Origin: Clostridia bacterium
Lineage (GTDB): Bacteria > Bacillota > Clostridia > Peptostreptococcales > Acidaminobacteraceae
Assembly: GCA_014859095.1 (NCBI GenBank)
Contig: JACUUV010000024.1
Location: 1 to 43,691, forward strand
Direction: 5' to 3'
Length of the DNA stretch: 43,691 nucleotides
Every line of letters starts with the position of its first letter. Position 1 is the stretch's first letter. The position numbers and the translations under genes are program-made. Positions 23,283 through 32,291 of the stretch are shown here, one piece after another. The notes below the pieces were generated by a model, which saw only the letters and a list, made by a program, of their open reading frames with translations, was not told the origin of the DNA and did not search any database.

Positions 23283-24713
23283 TTACAGCCTGTTAAAGCT
23301 CTTATTCTTAATATGCAACTGTACCACTTTTATCACCATCAATCCTAAAACCACTAGCGACAGAATAACTAATAAAGGTAGTCCAATAAATAACAAAAGG
23401 TAGATATTTTTGTCCAACGTATTCTTGATTTTTTCTGAAGTTGTGATTTCTTCCTTTTCATAAAGTGTGAAACTAAGATCCTCTGTAGGAAGAGTCTCGA
23501 AAGTTCCTACATAAGTTCCATCAGTCTCCTTGATCAGGGGTAAATTGCTTTTTAGAACATAGGGATAATCTTTAGATGGCGTAATTCTTATGGTCAGATC
23601 ATGAAATTCTTTCCAGTATTTCGCTGGGTGTAGAAAGTAATTATAAGTATATGTAGGCTCTACCGTTTCTCTTTTGTCCATACTTCCCAGTGTGGGATAT
23701 CTCACTTCCACAGTTTTCTCTTCCAGCGCCTCAAAAGGCACTTCATATGCAATCAGTACGTATCGCGAGGCGATTAGCAAACTTGAGATATGGTCTTCAG
23801 AGATAAAAAGTTCTCTTTCTAGAGCTTGATCTAAAGCTTTATAATAGACATTTTTATCTTCAGGCACATAAATATTGCTATATATATCTGTGTCTGTGGC
23901 AATAAAGTCAAATAAGTAATGCTCAATGTCCATTTCCACTTCTTCAATTTCATACCTAAAATCAGTGGCTTCTTCAGCATCAGAAGCTCCATTTTGAAAA
24001 CCTCTAATCTTGATATTGAGATCTTCATCAAAGCTAAAGATTTCCATGATTCTCTTTTCCTCATAAAGCCATGTCCCTACACTAAATTCATTACGCTCAT
24101 TATAATATGCATAACTGTTGTTTCCTTTGGCAAGGATTCTTGAACTTCCCATTTCAGTCGTAAAGTACGCTTCTACATGCATACTCTCATCACGATCTGT
24201 TTCCAAATGGATCCGGTAAAGAGTTCCCTTTTCTTCATAGTTAAAATTCTTAGGGCTGTACTTCTCATCCGTTATAGATTTTAGAATATCCTGAAGTTCT
24301 ATCGACTCTTCAAATTCACCACCTGATGAAATCGTACTAACTGTTTCTCCATAATAGATTTTATAATCGATGGGATTGCCATCGAGAAAAACCTCAATCT
24401 GATCTTTTTCTACACCCCATAAATTTTTGATGAAAGGAAAGACCATTCTGGAATTAATGCTTTCTTCTCCCGTATTTTTCATTCTATACTTTGCACTGAC
24501 TTTACCTATGAGGGAATAATCATTTCGCTCTTCTTCACTAAAATCAAAATGTAGATCTTCTTTCAACACTGTAATTGGTGTATCTTCGTCAATGGTGATC
24601 ATAGAAATCCCTGGATACTGAAACCATGTCACTGGTCCAGAATTTCCATAGGCAAGGACTCCACTCAGGATTACTGTCAATATGATCAAAAAAGATATTT
24701 TCCGTTTTTTCAT
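23283..24713 (-). CDS. Secreted, C-terminally anchored protein of unknown function
   Basis: 476 residues. The signal peptide is MKKRKISFLIILTVILSGVLAYG. A large extracytoplasmic part follows, with VSAKYRMKNTGEESINSRMVFPF, and acidic, beta-rich sequence. A C-terminal helix, NIYLLLFIGLPLLVILSLVVLGLMV (abbreviated in part: residues about 437-462), precedes a short basic tail. The motif of an immunoglobulin-like region with M-K-N-T-G is common in bacterial envelope proteins. I do not recognise the family. It lies 60 nt downstream of the permease pair on the same strand, so it may be in that transcript. Confidence 0.7.
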   Translation of the reverse strand: MKKRKISFLIILTVILSGVLAYGNSGPVTWFQYPGISMITIDEDTPITVLKEDLHFDFSEEERNDYSLIGKVSAKYRMKNTGEESINSRMVFPFIKNLWGVEKDQIEVFLDGNPIDYKIYYGETVSTISSGGEFEESIELQDILKSITDEKYSPKNFNYEEKGTLYRIHLETDRDESMHVEAYFTTEMGSSRILAKGNNSYAYYNERNEFSVGTWLYEEKRIMEIFSFDEDLNIKIRGFQNGASDAEEATDFRYEIEEVEMDIEHYLFDFIATDTDIYSNIYVPEDKNVYYKALDQALERELFISEDHISSLLIASRYVLIAYEVPFEALEEKTVEVRYPTLGSMDKRETVEPTYTYNYFLHPAKYWKEFHDLTIRITPSKDYPYVLKSNLPLIKETDGTYVGTFETLPTEDLSFTLYEKEEITTSEKIKNTLDKNIYLLLFIGLPLLVILSLVVLGLMVIKVVQLHIKNKSFNRL

Positions 24714-24773
24714 GATTTTTCACTCCTTTTGGGCCCTGAATGTCAGTTGAAAACTCATGCTATTAACATCTGC

Positions 24774-25643
24774 TCAGTTTGCTCTTTCAGCTTTTGGATC
24801 AAAGGCTACTCTCAGTCCTTCACTTAAGAGTCTCAAACTTACGGTCGTGAGTGCAATCGCACTAATCGGGAAGAACCACGTCCAGTAATATTCCTTAAAA
24901 GCATTGTCACCGCGAATGTTAGGAATCAAGTTGCCCCAACTCGGTGGCCTGGATTGATTCGCACTTGTGGAATAGCCAACGCCAATAAAGAAAAGCAATA
25001 ATTCGACGATTAAAATATGCGCCATGAATTGAAGCGATGAGATTATGACATAACTCGCCAGATTCGGGAAAATATGATTTCTGGTTTTCGCCCATCGATT
25101 CAAGCCCAATATGTTTGTGGCTTTCATATACTCCTCGGAGTGAATGCGCATCGTTTCGGCTCTGATGACTTTAAATAAACTTGGGGTACTGAAAACGCTA
25201 TAGATGAATACCGATAAAAACAGGATTTGAAAAGGTTCCATCTCTATTTGTCTAAGTCCGATCCCTAATATCATAATTAAAGGTAGAAGTGGGAAAGCGT
25301 GAATAAATGTCATAAATTGAGAAACGACAAAGTCTACTTTTTTATTCCCAGCACCACTGAGTATCCCGAGTAGAGTTCCAATTATTGTATAAGGAATCAC
25401 CCCGATTAATGCAAGTGCCAAAGAAATCCGCCCACCTTGCCAAATATTGACGAATAAGTCTTGACCTAGACGTGTCGTGCCAAACCAATGTTCAGAAGAC
25501 GGGGCTTGATATTTCATCGTACCATCTACATCTGACCACTGATAAGGTGAAAGCATTGGGATCAATATTACACTGAAAACTATAATTAATAAAAGGAAAA
25601 GGCCAACTAGAATCAGCGGATTCTTAAATGAACGTCCAAACAT
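24774..25643 (-). CDS. ABC transporter permease, oligopeptide/nickel type (DppC-like)
   Basis: 289 residues. N-terminal helix NPLILVGLFLLLIIVFSVIL, then the family landmark EHWFGTTRLGQDLFVNIWQGGRISL before the transport domain, and the coupling loop EYMKATNILGLNRWAKTRNHIFPN. It forms the membrane pore with the DppB-like partner, whose stop overlaps its start. No binding protein or ATPase is next to it in the window. Confidence 0.9.
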   Translation of the reverse strand: MFGRSFKNPLILVGLFLLLIIVFSVILIPMLSPYQWSDVDGTMKYQAPSSEHWFGTTRLGQDLFVNIWQGGRISLALALIGVIPYTIIGTLLGILSGAGNKKVDFVVSQFMTFIHAFPLLPLIMILGIGLRQIEMEPFQILFLSVFIYSVFSTPSLFKVIRAETMRIHSEEYMKATNILGLNRWAKTRNHIFPNLASYVIISSLQFMAHILIVELLLFFIGVGYSTSANQSRPPSWGNLIPNIRGDNAFKEYYWTWFFPISAIALTTVSLRLLSEGLRVAFDPKAERAN

Positions 25644-26626
25644 TAATGCGCACCACCCTTCAATCTAGCATCAGTCCTCATATAAAGCGCATCTGCCACA
25701 AAGTTACCGATGAGGACCATAATGGCATAGCATAATGTGATGGCAATGACCATTTCAGACTCACCAGCCCAAATAGAATTGATATATAACCACCCCATAC
25801 CAGGCCAGCTGAATACTTGCTCGACAAAAATGTTACTGATAATCAAATTTGGAATGAGCATCGCTAAAATGGAAATGAAAGGCACAAGCGCATTTCTGAG
25901 TGTATGCTTGAAAAACACTTTGTAATTACTTAACCCCTTTGATTTTGCTGTACGCACATAATCTTGATGAATCACTTCAAGCATTGCGCTTCTCACAAAG
26001 GGGGTCAATGTACCGATCCAAACCAAGCCGATGGATGCGACAGGTAAAATCATATGGTGCGCGACATCGAAGATCTGGACCCATAAAGATGGATAACCTT
26101 TCGCTACTAAGATTGTCGTTCCCATGCCACTGATAGGAAGCAAACCTGGCATTTTGCGGGCAACCCATAAAATAGTCAAAAGTCCAAAATAAAAGCTTGG
26201 AACTGAAGTAAAAATCATGGTCAACACCATGACAACATAGTCGCTCCATTTACGTTCCTTTATTGCAGATAACACGCCAAGCGGAATCGATATGGAAATC
26301 GCAACAATAAATGCGACACCGTTTAAAAGGAAAGATCGACCCATGAATTTTGGAAGATACTCAGTGACAGGTTTGTTTCTGTCATAGTAGGTCCCTAAAT
26401 CGCCTTTCTTTGCAGCGTTTAGCCATCTGATATACTTCGTATTTACAGGGTCATTTAAGCCTTGTTCTTCCTTAAAGGCCTCTATTTCAGAGGTGGGTCT
26501 ACCGGTATAGATGAGTTTGCTATAGCTCGCATGTCGTGGCTGCAAGTCCGTTAGAAAAAAAGTTGCATATGTAATCGTTAAAAGAATCAAACTGGCAAAA
26601 AATACTTTTGTCGCGATGCGCCACAT
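25643..26626 (-). CDS. ABC transporter permease, oligopeptide/nickel type (DppB-like)
   Basis: 327 residues. N-terminal helix VFFASLILLTITYATFFLT, then the typical region EEQGLNDPVNTKYIRWL and KGDLGTYYDRNKPVTEYL, and the coupling loop DYVRTAKSKGLSNYKVFFKH. AGGGGAGG precedes the ATG. It overlaps the DppC-like gene by one base. The substrate could be peptides, a metal or a sugar oligomer; the window gives no clue, because the ATPases and binding protein are missing. Confidence 0.9.
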   Translation of the reverse strand: MWRIATKVFFASLILLTITYATFFLTDLQPRHASYSKLIYTGRPTSEIEAFKEEQGLNDPVNTKYIRWLNAAKKGDLGTYYDRNKPVTEYLPKFMGRSFLLNGVAFIVAISISIPLGVLSAIKERKWSDYVVMVLTMIFTSVPSFYFGLLTILWVARKMPGLLPISGMGTTILVAKGYPSLWVQIFDVAHHMILPVASIGLVWIGTLTPFVRSAMLEVIHQDYVRTAKSKGLSNYKVFFKHTLRNALVPFISILAMLIPNLIISNIFVEQVFSWPGMGWLYINSIWAGESEMVIAITLCYAIMVLIGNFVADALYMRTDARLKGGAH

Positions 26627-26731
26627 GTATGCCTCCCCTTTTTTTCTTTATGTTATCATATTAGTTCTTAAATATTCATGAAGATTCTGTGAAACTTCAA
26701 AACTTGATGTGATTTTTGGTCCCTCCGACTT

Positions 26732-26842
26732 CTACCTATTTTTCCAGACCGGTTTTCTTTTGTTTAAAAATGCATTGACCCCTTCATGAGCATCTTCTGT
26801 AGTGCAAAGAACCGATCCATGGCAACTTATGCAAGCAGCAAT
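26732..26842 (-). pseudogene. 3' end of an enoyl-CoA hydratase (crotonase) gene
   Basis: A minus-strand frame ending at TAG 26734-26732 reads TTEDAHEGVNAFLNKRKPVW, then KNR and stop. This is the conserved C-terminus of short-chain enoyl-CoA hydratases. Only some 25 codons match; the rest of the gene is absent, replaced by the terminator of the gene upstream. Confidence 0.75.
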
Positions 26843-26872
26843 AAAAAAATGCGCAAAATCAATTTGCGCATT
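26843..26872 (-). terminator. Terminator of the sugar-locus operon
   Basis: AATGCGCAAA (26848-26857) pairs with TTTGCGCATT (26863-26872) around loop ATCAA; on the minus strand it runs into seven T. It follows the large carbohydrate-enzyme gene. Confidence 0.85.
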
Positions 26873-26878
26873 TCCAAT

Positions 26879-29800
26879 TTACAATTTTGTTCTTACTATG
26901 ATCTTAGCTATTTCCCCATCGCGATTAAAAATACTTTGACTGATTTGCTTATTGAGTTTAACAATATTTTCAAAAGTATATTTATCACCATTATGGTAAC
27001 AAATAGTAATCGCATTGTAATTATTGAGTTCATAGATAATAGGCACTGAACAGATTGTAAATCCAAGTTGTTTCTCATCAAGTATGATTGTACCTGATGG
27101 CAGTTTCCATTCAGTTTTATGATCAAGCATCTCGTCTTTTGACAACAGTCGAGGATTGAAGCATATTTCACCATTAGAGATGTTTACGCCCAATTCTCCA
27201 AACCTGGAAATAATGTCTTCCTTTACTTGTCCAGTCATGCCTGGTTGTTGAACACCAGCAAAGCTAGGGGTATGAGAATATGCATCTGTCGGAAAAGCAC
27301 CGTAATCCACGGGTGACTTTTCAACTCCAATTCCAGCCTTCAGCTCGTGGAAATACTCAGCTAATTTTTCAGCATCTTGACTTTGTTCATCTTGAGTAAT
27401 AGCCGCATAGTAGTTTTCCTCAGCAGCCAGTACCAGTTTTGAAACCATATGCCAGTAAATGCACCCTAAACCCTCATATTTATAAAAAGTACCTGAACGC
27501 CCTGTAAAGGAATGGTGATCAAATATATTCGCAAAAATCTCACCAACTGCCAAAATATCCTCTTCATTATATTCGTTCGTCTTCTTGAGAGCATCCATGA
27601 TTTCATTACCATTTCTAAATTGACCGTTAAAATGATATTGACCCTTCACATCTTTCTCAACAAAACGCGTTAAACCCTTATCTAATTCTATTTTCATTAC
27701 ATGAGACGTACTAACTAAATCTTCAGGAATAATATTCTTACTCATGAATTTTGGAAGTTCACGTACTGGATATAGCATGAAACTATTTTGATCCTCACGA
27801 TAAATTGCACTTTCTCTCAAAGCCTTCAAAACGCTTAATGCTTCTTTTGAATCCAGTGCTTTCGAACTCAGTACCGCAACCTGACCTTCAAGCATTTCGT
27901 AAAGATTGGATATGCTGCATGTGTTTTTACCAAACTTGACTAAGTTGTATGAGTGATATAATCCATCTACTCGCTTATTTTTGTCGATTGTATCTTTTAT
28001 ATGTGACATTGTCAGATTGACAAAATCTTTTAAAGCCTCAATCGATAACCCTTCCTTCTCACCTGAAAATCCATCAGTATAAATGGATTGGCGATAAGTT
28101 TCTCCATGCCTACCCAATCTTGAAACAATATCAAAACGAACTTCGTCACTGATCGCAGAGCCAAGGTGTTTCGCGTTTTCCTTCAGAACCTCAAAAATCC
28201 CTATAAATAGCGCTCTTACTTCTACAGATACCAACAATTCTTCTCTGAGGTCCTCCATCAAATCTGCGACAAAGCCCAAATATCTGTATAGATAGTAAAG
28301 TGTAACCATTGAAACTCCATTGCCCACCAATGCGTTATTGGCATCATTCCACTCTGGGCGTTGAGTATTCATCCAAATTCCACCACACGGTATGAAATTG
28401 GAGAGTTTGGAAAGTAAAACCGTAAGAAGCTTTTCCATTAAATTGACATGGTAAATCTCATTGTCTACAAATACAAGTTTTCCATCTGCTCCTATTTCAG
28501 CAACTTTCTCTTCAATTGATTTATCGCTTACGCCATCAAAGATTATAGTGTTTTTCGGATCTTTAAGAAGGTCATCCAGACCCTTTATTCTATAGGGTAC
28601 ATTCGCATACACAAAGATATTTTTATAAAGCAAAGATGACAGTTCATTGGGCTTATATTTTTTAGATTGTTCCATCAACTTAAGAAGGTAGATTACTTGA
28701 TGATCGCCCCAGTATCCGATGTTTGACCATGGATCCATAGAATCCAACTTCTCCCAATCCACACCTTCTTTTGTAATGCGGTAAGGATTATAACCATCTG
28801 CTGTAGATGCGTTCACAAATTTCGAGATTATACTTTCAATATATCCGGGGTAGGATAATGATAAAGCTTCCCAATTCTGGAAGATGTCTCTCCAATTCCC
28901 TTCAAAATTCAAGTTCTTCTCGCCATTTTCCTTTGTTACTTCAATATTGAATTTATTCCATGGTCTACTCGGATCTCCATGACGTCTCGAATAGGTCAAA
29001 GGTAGATATTCACGAACAAGACGCTCAAGTTCCAGATCCTTTCGCATTTCAACCAGTCTAAGCAGTTCAAAATAATTCACTGCTTCTGGAAGTCTTTCCA
29101 GATACTCAGAATGCTTACTGAATACCTCTTTGTTCCAGTTTTCAATAAACTGTTTTAGATCCTTCATATCAATTTCATAACCACTTGCATAAATTCCACC
29201 ACGCATAATGTTATAGAGTGTGTTCGAAAAATGTCTGTAAATGGTGTTGGCATTCTTTGTCATTTGAAAACCATCTGCTTCAAATACCAACTTCTTGAGA
29301 TTTTCATCACCTTTTAGAATATCGCTTTCCAGATTTGCAAGAATTGTATCGCCATCATCGATCCCTCGAATCAGCGATTCAATTTTTGCAGCTGATTGAT
29401 TCAACTCTGAAACAATCCACCATTCTTTTGACTCGTGACCCTCTAAATCGACGGTGCTCGACACATAAAAAGCACCTCTTCTGCCTTTCACTTCTTGCTC
29501 TGTTACAATATTCTTATTTTTTTCAAAAGCAGAAATTTGCTGTTCAGAAAGCAAGTAAACCGGATGATCCAGACCCTTTGACCAAACTGTTGTTGATTTC
29601 AGCGATTCACTTGGCTCAGCCTTATCTGAGATGATCGAACTCAAAGTAAAGATTCCCAATCCATGATCAGCGATGAGCTCACTCCGTTTGTAACCATCTA
29701 CAAGCGTGCTTCTCGTCGACTGTTGCAATGTGTCCACACCATATGGTAGGATGTTTCTTATGCCATCCAGTAGTCTGGTCGATAATTTGCTTTTAGAATC

Positions 29801-30301
29801 GTTGATCAATTCAGAGGCTTTTACAAGTCCGTATTTTTGACTGGTTTTCCATGTGTATCTGAAAGTTAAGTTTAAATCATGGTTAATTTCTTCGAACATG
29901 ATTTTGTTGCCGATGGAGTTTTTATAAAGATTCCTCGTGATTTTATAAACGTTGAAATTGTGATTTGAAAACGGCTTCCACAGATAATTCCTTTTGCCGT
30001 CAGAAACAATCAACACCGTATGCGATCCGGTCGTTTCATTGCTGTCATGAATCTTGTCATCCGTGTAGTATGGAAACAATGCAGTTTCAGGGGTTTTGCG
30101 CCCCGCTGTCAATCCTCCTGTACTAGATATAAAGAGCCAGAAATCCACATCACTGACAATTGTCATAAAAAACGGATTCATTTCATTATAATTTTCTATT
30201 TTAAAGAATGTATCTTTTTTGATTTGAATTGTCTCAAATGAAACTATCGCTTCATTCGATGATATAAGTGTGTCACCAAAATACAAATTGGTATCCTTCA
30301 T
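26879..30301 (-). CDS. Large putative carbohydrate enzyme, possibly a GH94/GH149/GH161-like phosphorylase
   Basis: 1140 residues from the ATG at 30301 (TGGAG upstream); an earlier ATG at 30328 has no ribosome binding site. No signal peptide, so it is cytoplasmic. The N-terminal 300 residues are beta-rich (a possible beta-sandwich), the centre is helical. Landmarks: NFEGNWRDIFQNWEAL (about 465-480), NASTADGYNPYR, DPWSNIGYWGDHQ (about 523-535) and TQRPEWNDANNALVGNG (about 646-662). The WND part recalls the catalytic Asp loop of inverting glycoside phosphorylases (GDWND in GH94), and length and fold fit the large GH149/GH161 type, but the match is weak. It is the last gene of a sugar-uptake operon beside a GH30 glycosidase, so it probably breaks down the imported oligosaccharide. 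Family assignment is inference. Confidence 0.55.
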   Translation of the reverse strand: MKDTNLYFGDTLISSNEAIVSFETIQIKKDTFFKIENYNEMNPFFMTIVSDVDFWLFISSTGGLTAGRKTPETALFPYYTDDKIHDSNETTGSHTVLIVSDGKRNYLWKPFSNHNFNVYKITRNLYKNSIGNKIMFEEINHDLNLTFRYTWKTSQKYGLVKASELINDSKSKLSTRLLDGIRNILPYGVDTLQQSTRSTLVDGYKRSELIADHGLGIFTLSSIISDKAEPSESLKSTTVWSKGLDHPVYLLSEQQISAFEKNKNIVTEQEVKGRRGAFYVSSTVDLEGHESKEWWIVSELNQSAAKIESLIRGIDDGDTILANLESDILKGDENLKKLVFEADGFQMTKNANTIYRHFSNTLYNIMRGGIYASGYEIDMKDLKQFIENWNKEVFSKHSEYLERLPEAVNYFELLRLVEMRKDLELERLVREYLPLTYSRRHGDPSRPWNKFNIEVTKENGEKNLNFEGNWRDIFQNWEALSLSYPGYIESIISKFVNASTADGYNPYRITKEGVDWEKLDSMDPWSNIGYWGDHQVIYLLKLMEQSKKYKPNELSSLLYKNIFVYANVPYRIKGLDDLLKDPKNTIIFDGVSDKSIEEKVAEIGADGKLVFVDNEIYHVNLMEKLLTVLLSKLSNFIPCGGIWMNTQRPEWNDANNALVGNGVSMVTLYYLYRYLGFVADLMEDLREELLVSVEVRALFIGIFEVLKENAKHLGSAISDEVRFDIVSRLGRHGETYRQSIYTDGFSGEKEGLSIEALKDFVNLTMSHIKDTIDKNKRVDGLYHSYNLVKFGKNTCSISNLYEMLEGQVAVLSSKALDSKEALSVLKALRESAIYREDQNSFMLYPVRELPKFMSKNIIPEDLVSTSHVMKIELDKGLTRFVEKDVKGQYHFNGQFRNGNEIMDALKKTNEYNEEDILAVGEIFANIFDHHSFTGRSGTFYKYEGLGCIYWHMVSKLVLAAEENYYAAITQDEQSQDAEKLAEYFHELKAGIGVEKSPVDYGAFPTDAYSHTPSFAGVQQPGMTGQVKEDIISRFGELGVNISNGEICFNPRLLSKDEMLDHKTEWKLPSGTIILDEKQLGFTICSVPIIYELNNYNAITICYHNGDKYTFENIVKLNKQISQSIFNRDGEIAKIIVRTKL

Positions 30302-30351
30302 AATTAATTTTCTCCAGACATAGTACATATTTCATAAAGTTGATCTCTTTG

Positions 30352-31269
30352 TTAACCTTTTACCGCTCCTGCTGAAATATTTTCAATTAGATATTTAGAT
30401 GCAAAGATAAATACGACTACGATTGGAACGATAGAAATGGCAAATCCCAAATAAATCGCACCTTGATTCAAATACCAAATTCTCAAAGCCTTTAATGAAG
30501 ATATGACCATAGGTAAAGTTTCATTTTCTTTAGAACTCAGTATAACCCTTGCGCTAAGGTAATTGTTCCAAGATCCAATAAAAGTGAATATTGACATTGT
30601 AGCAACACCCGGTGCCATCAGTGGCAAAGCAATCCTATGAAAAATATACAATTCTCCTGCGCCATCAATCCTTGCAGACTCTATGATTTCCTTGCTCAGC
30701 GCCGCACTGATATAAGCTCTTAAGAAAAACACAGTACCTATTGAAGCTATAGAAGGGATGATTAAAGCAGCATGTGTGTCCATGAGTCCCAACTGTGTCA
30801 TCCATTTCACGTATCCTAAAAAGGCCAATTGACTAGGAACCATCATGAAGATCAAAATGATTCCAAACAAAACATTTCGTCCTTTGAACTGATACATGTG
30901 AAAACCATAAGCGGTTAGTGCTGAAAAATATCCTGACAACACAGTAACCAATGTTGCGATCTTAAGTGAATTCCAGAAACCGCGTCCAATATTTACATTT
31001 TCAACTAAAATCTTGTAGTTTTCAATTAAACTGGTTCCGGGAATCAATGTAATACCTTGTGTTGAAATGGACATTCCATCACGTGTAGAGTTGATAATAA
31101 CGATCCAAAATGGAACGATAGCAACAATTACCAAAAATGCAAGAAAAAGATACACAATAGAATAGACGAGAATTTTTTTTCTTTTCACTTTTTTCTTGAC
31201 TCTTTGCCTTTGAATATTTAGTTTTTGCTCTTGATCATCCACATTTTCAAAATTGTTTAAATCACTCAT
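30352..31269 (-). CDS. Carbohydrate ABC transporter permease, MalG-like
   Basis: 305 residues from the ATG at 31269 (AAGGAA 9 nt upstream). The N-terminal tail is basic (RQRVKKKVKRKKI); about six membrane helices follow, with the EAA coupling loop IESARIDGAGELYIFHRIAL. It pairs with the MalF-like protein, whose end overlaps its start by a few bases. It belongs to the CUT1 group that imports oligosaccharides. Confidence 0.92.
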   Translation of the reverse strand: MSDLNNFENVDDQEQKLNIQRQRVKKKVKRKKILVYSIVYLFLAFLVIVAIVPFWIVIINSTRDGMSISTQGITLIPGTSLIENYKILVENVNIGRGFWNSLKIATLVTVLSGYFSALTAYGFHMYQFKGRNVLFGIILIFMMVPSQLAFLGYVKWMTQLGLMDTHAALIIPSIASIGTVFFLRAYISAALSKEIIESARIDGAGELYIFHRIALPLMAPGVATMSIFTFIGSWNNYLSARVILSSKENETLPMVISSLKALRIWYLNQGAIYLGFAISIVPIVVVFIFASKYLIENISAGAVKG

Positions 31270-32227
31270 ATTTGGCACTTCCTTTCAGAACAGACAGCTC
31301 TTTTTTTCTTATCTTCACTTGTTTGCGGTTATCAAAAAATTCTTTGATTTCCTTTTTATTTGTCAGAACTGTAAAAACGACTGTAAAGGTCATAATGACA
31401 ACAAATAAAGCAAAAGAAAGTGCTGATGCATACCCATAATTTTTATGGACAAAAGCCATGTTGTAGATATAGACAATCATTGTATTCAAACTGCCTTCCG
31501 GGAATCCTTTGCCGTCGGTAATCAAGAACGGTATATCAAACAATTGTAAACCACCTATCAATCCGGTGACCATTACATACATCAGAATCGGTTTTATGGA
31601 AGGAATTGTGATATTGAGCAGCACTTGAATTCTTCCAGCTCCATCGATTCGTGCCGCTTCATAAATTTCTTTGCTTACAGCTTGTACAGAAGCCATAAAC
31701 AAGATGAACGAATTACCGAACCACATCCATGTCTGAATACCAGAAACACTCATTTGAGCCATGATCGGTTTTGTTAACCATCCAATTGGTTTATCAATCC
31801 ATCCAATATTGAAAAGCACTTGATTGACAACACCATAGTCTTTATCAAGCAATTTCATAAAAATGAGTGCGATCGTCGCAGCTGCAATCAAATTGGGCAA
31901 GTAGAATATAACTCTGAAGAAACCCAATCCTTTGACTTTGTACTTGATATCCGAAAAAATCATAACGAGTAATAAGGCAAGAAATATCTGAAACACGATA
32001 TTTACACCCCAAATTTTCAAAGTATTAAGGAACGCATTCACTAAATTAGGGTCATGAAACAGCAATTTGAAGTTTTCTGCTCCAATAAACACTTTTGGAC
32101 CGAATCCCTTATATCTTGTCATTGATAGGTAGAATGTGAATAAGATTGGATATGCATTGAACAAGAAGAAAACCAAGAAGAAAGGGGATATAAAAAGGTA
32201 TCCTACTTTGTCTTTTAATTTTTTCAT
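31262..32227 (-). CDS. Carbohydrate ABC transporter permease, MalF-like
   Basis: 321 residues from the ATG at 32227 (GGAGAG upstream). First helix YLFISPFFLVFFLFNAYPIL, a typical CUT1 N-terminus; EAA loop IYEAARIDGAGRIQVLLNIT. It forms the channel with the MalG-like protein. The energising ATPase is not encoded in the window and is probably a shared MsmX-type ATPase elsewhere. Confidence 0.92.
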   Translation of the reverse strand: MKKLKDKVGYLFISPFFLVFFLFNAYPILFTFYLSMTRYKGFGPKVFIGAENFKLLFHDPNLVNAFLNTLKIWGVNIVFQIFLALLLVMIFSDIKYKVKGLGFFRVIFYLPNLIAAATIALIFMKLLDKDYGVVNQVLFNIGWIDKPIGWLTKPIMAQMSVSGIQTWMWFGNSFILFMASVQAVSKEIYEAARIDGAGRIQVLLNITIPSIKPILMYVMVTGLIGGLQLFDIPFLITDGKGFPEGSLNTMIVYIYNMAFVHKNYGYASALSFALFVVIMTFTVVFTVLTNKKEIKEFFDNRKQVKIRKKELSVLKGSAKYE

Positions 32228-32242
32228 TATACTCTCCATCTA

Positions 32243-32282
32243 AAAAAGTATACAAAAGTAGACGAAGAGTCTACTTTTGTAT
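32243..32282 (-). terminator. Intra-operon hairpin between binding-protein and permease genes
   Basis: A perfect 14-bp stem (32250-32263 with 32269-32282) closes loop GAAGA; on the minus strand it is followed by ACTTTTTT. It probably ends or protects most transcripts after the binding-protein gene, so the permeases are made at a lower level. Confidence 0.8.
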
Positions 32283-32291
32283 CATGATTAT

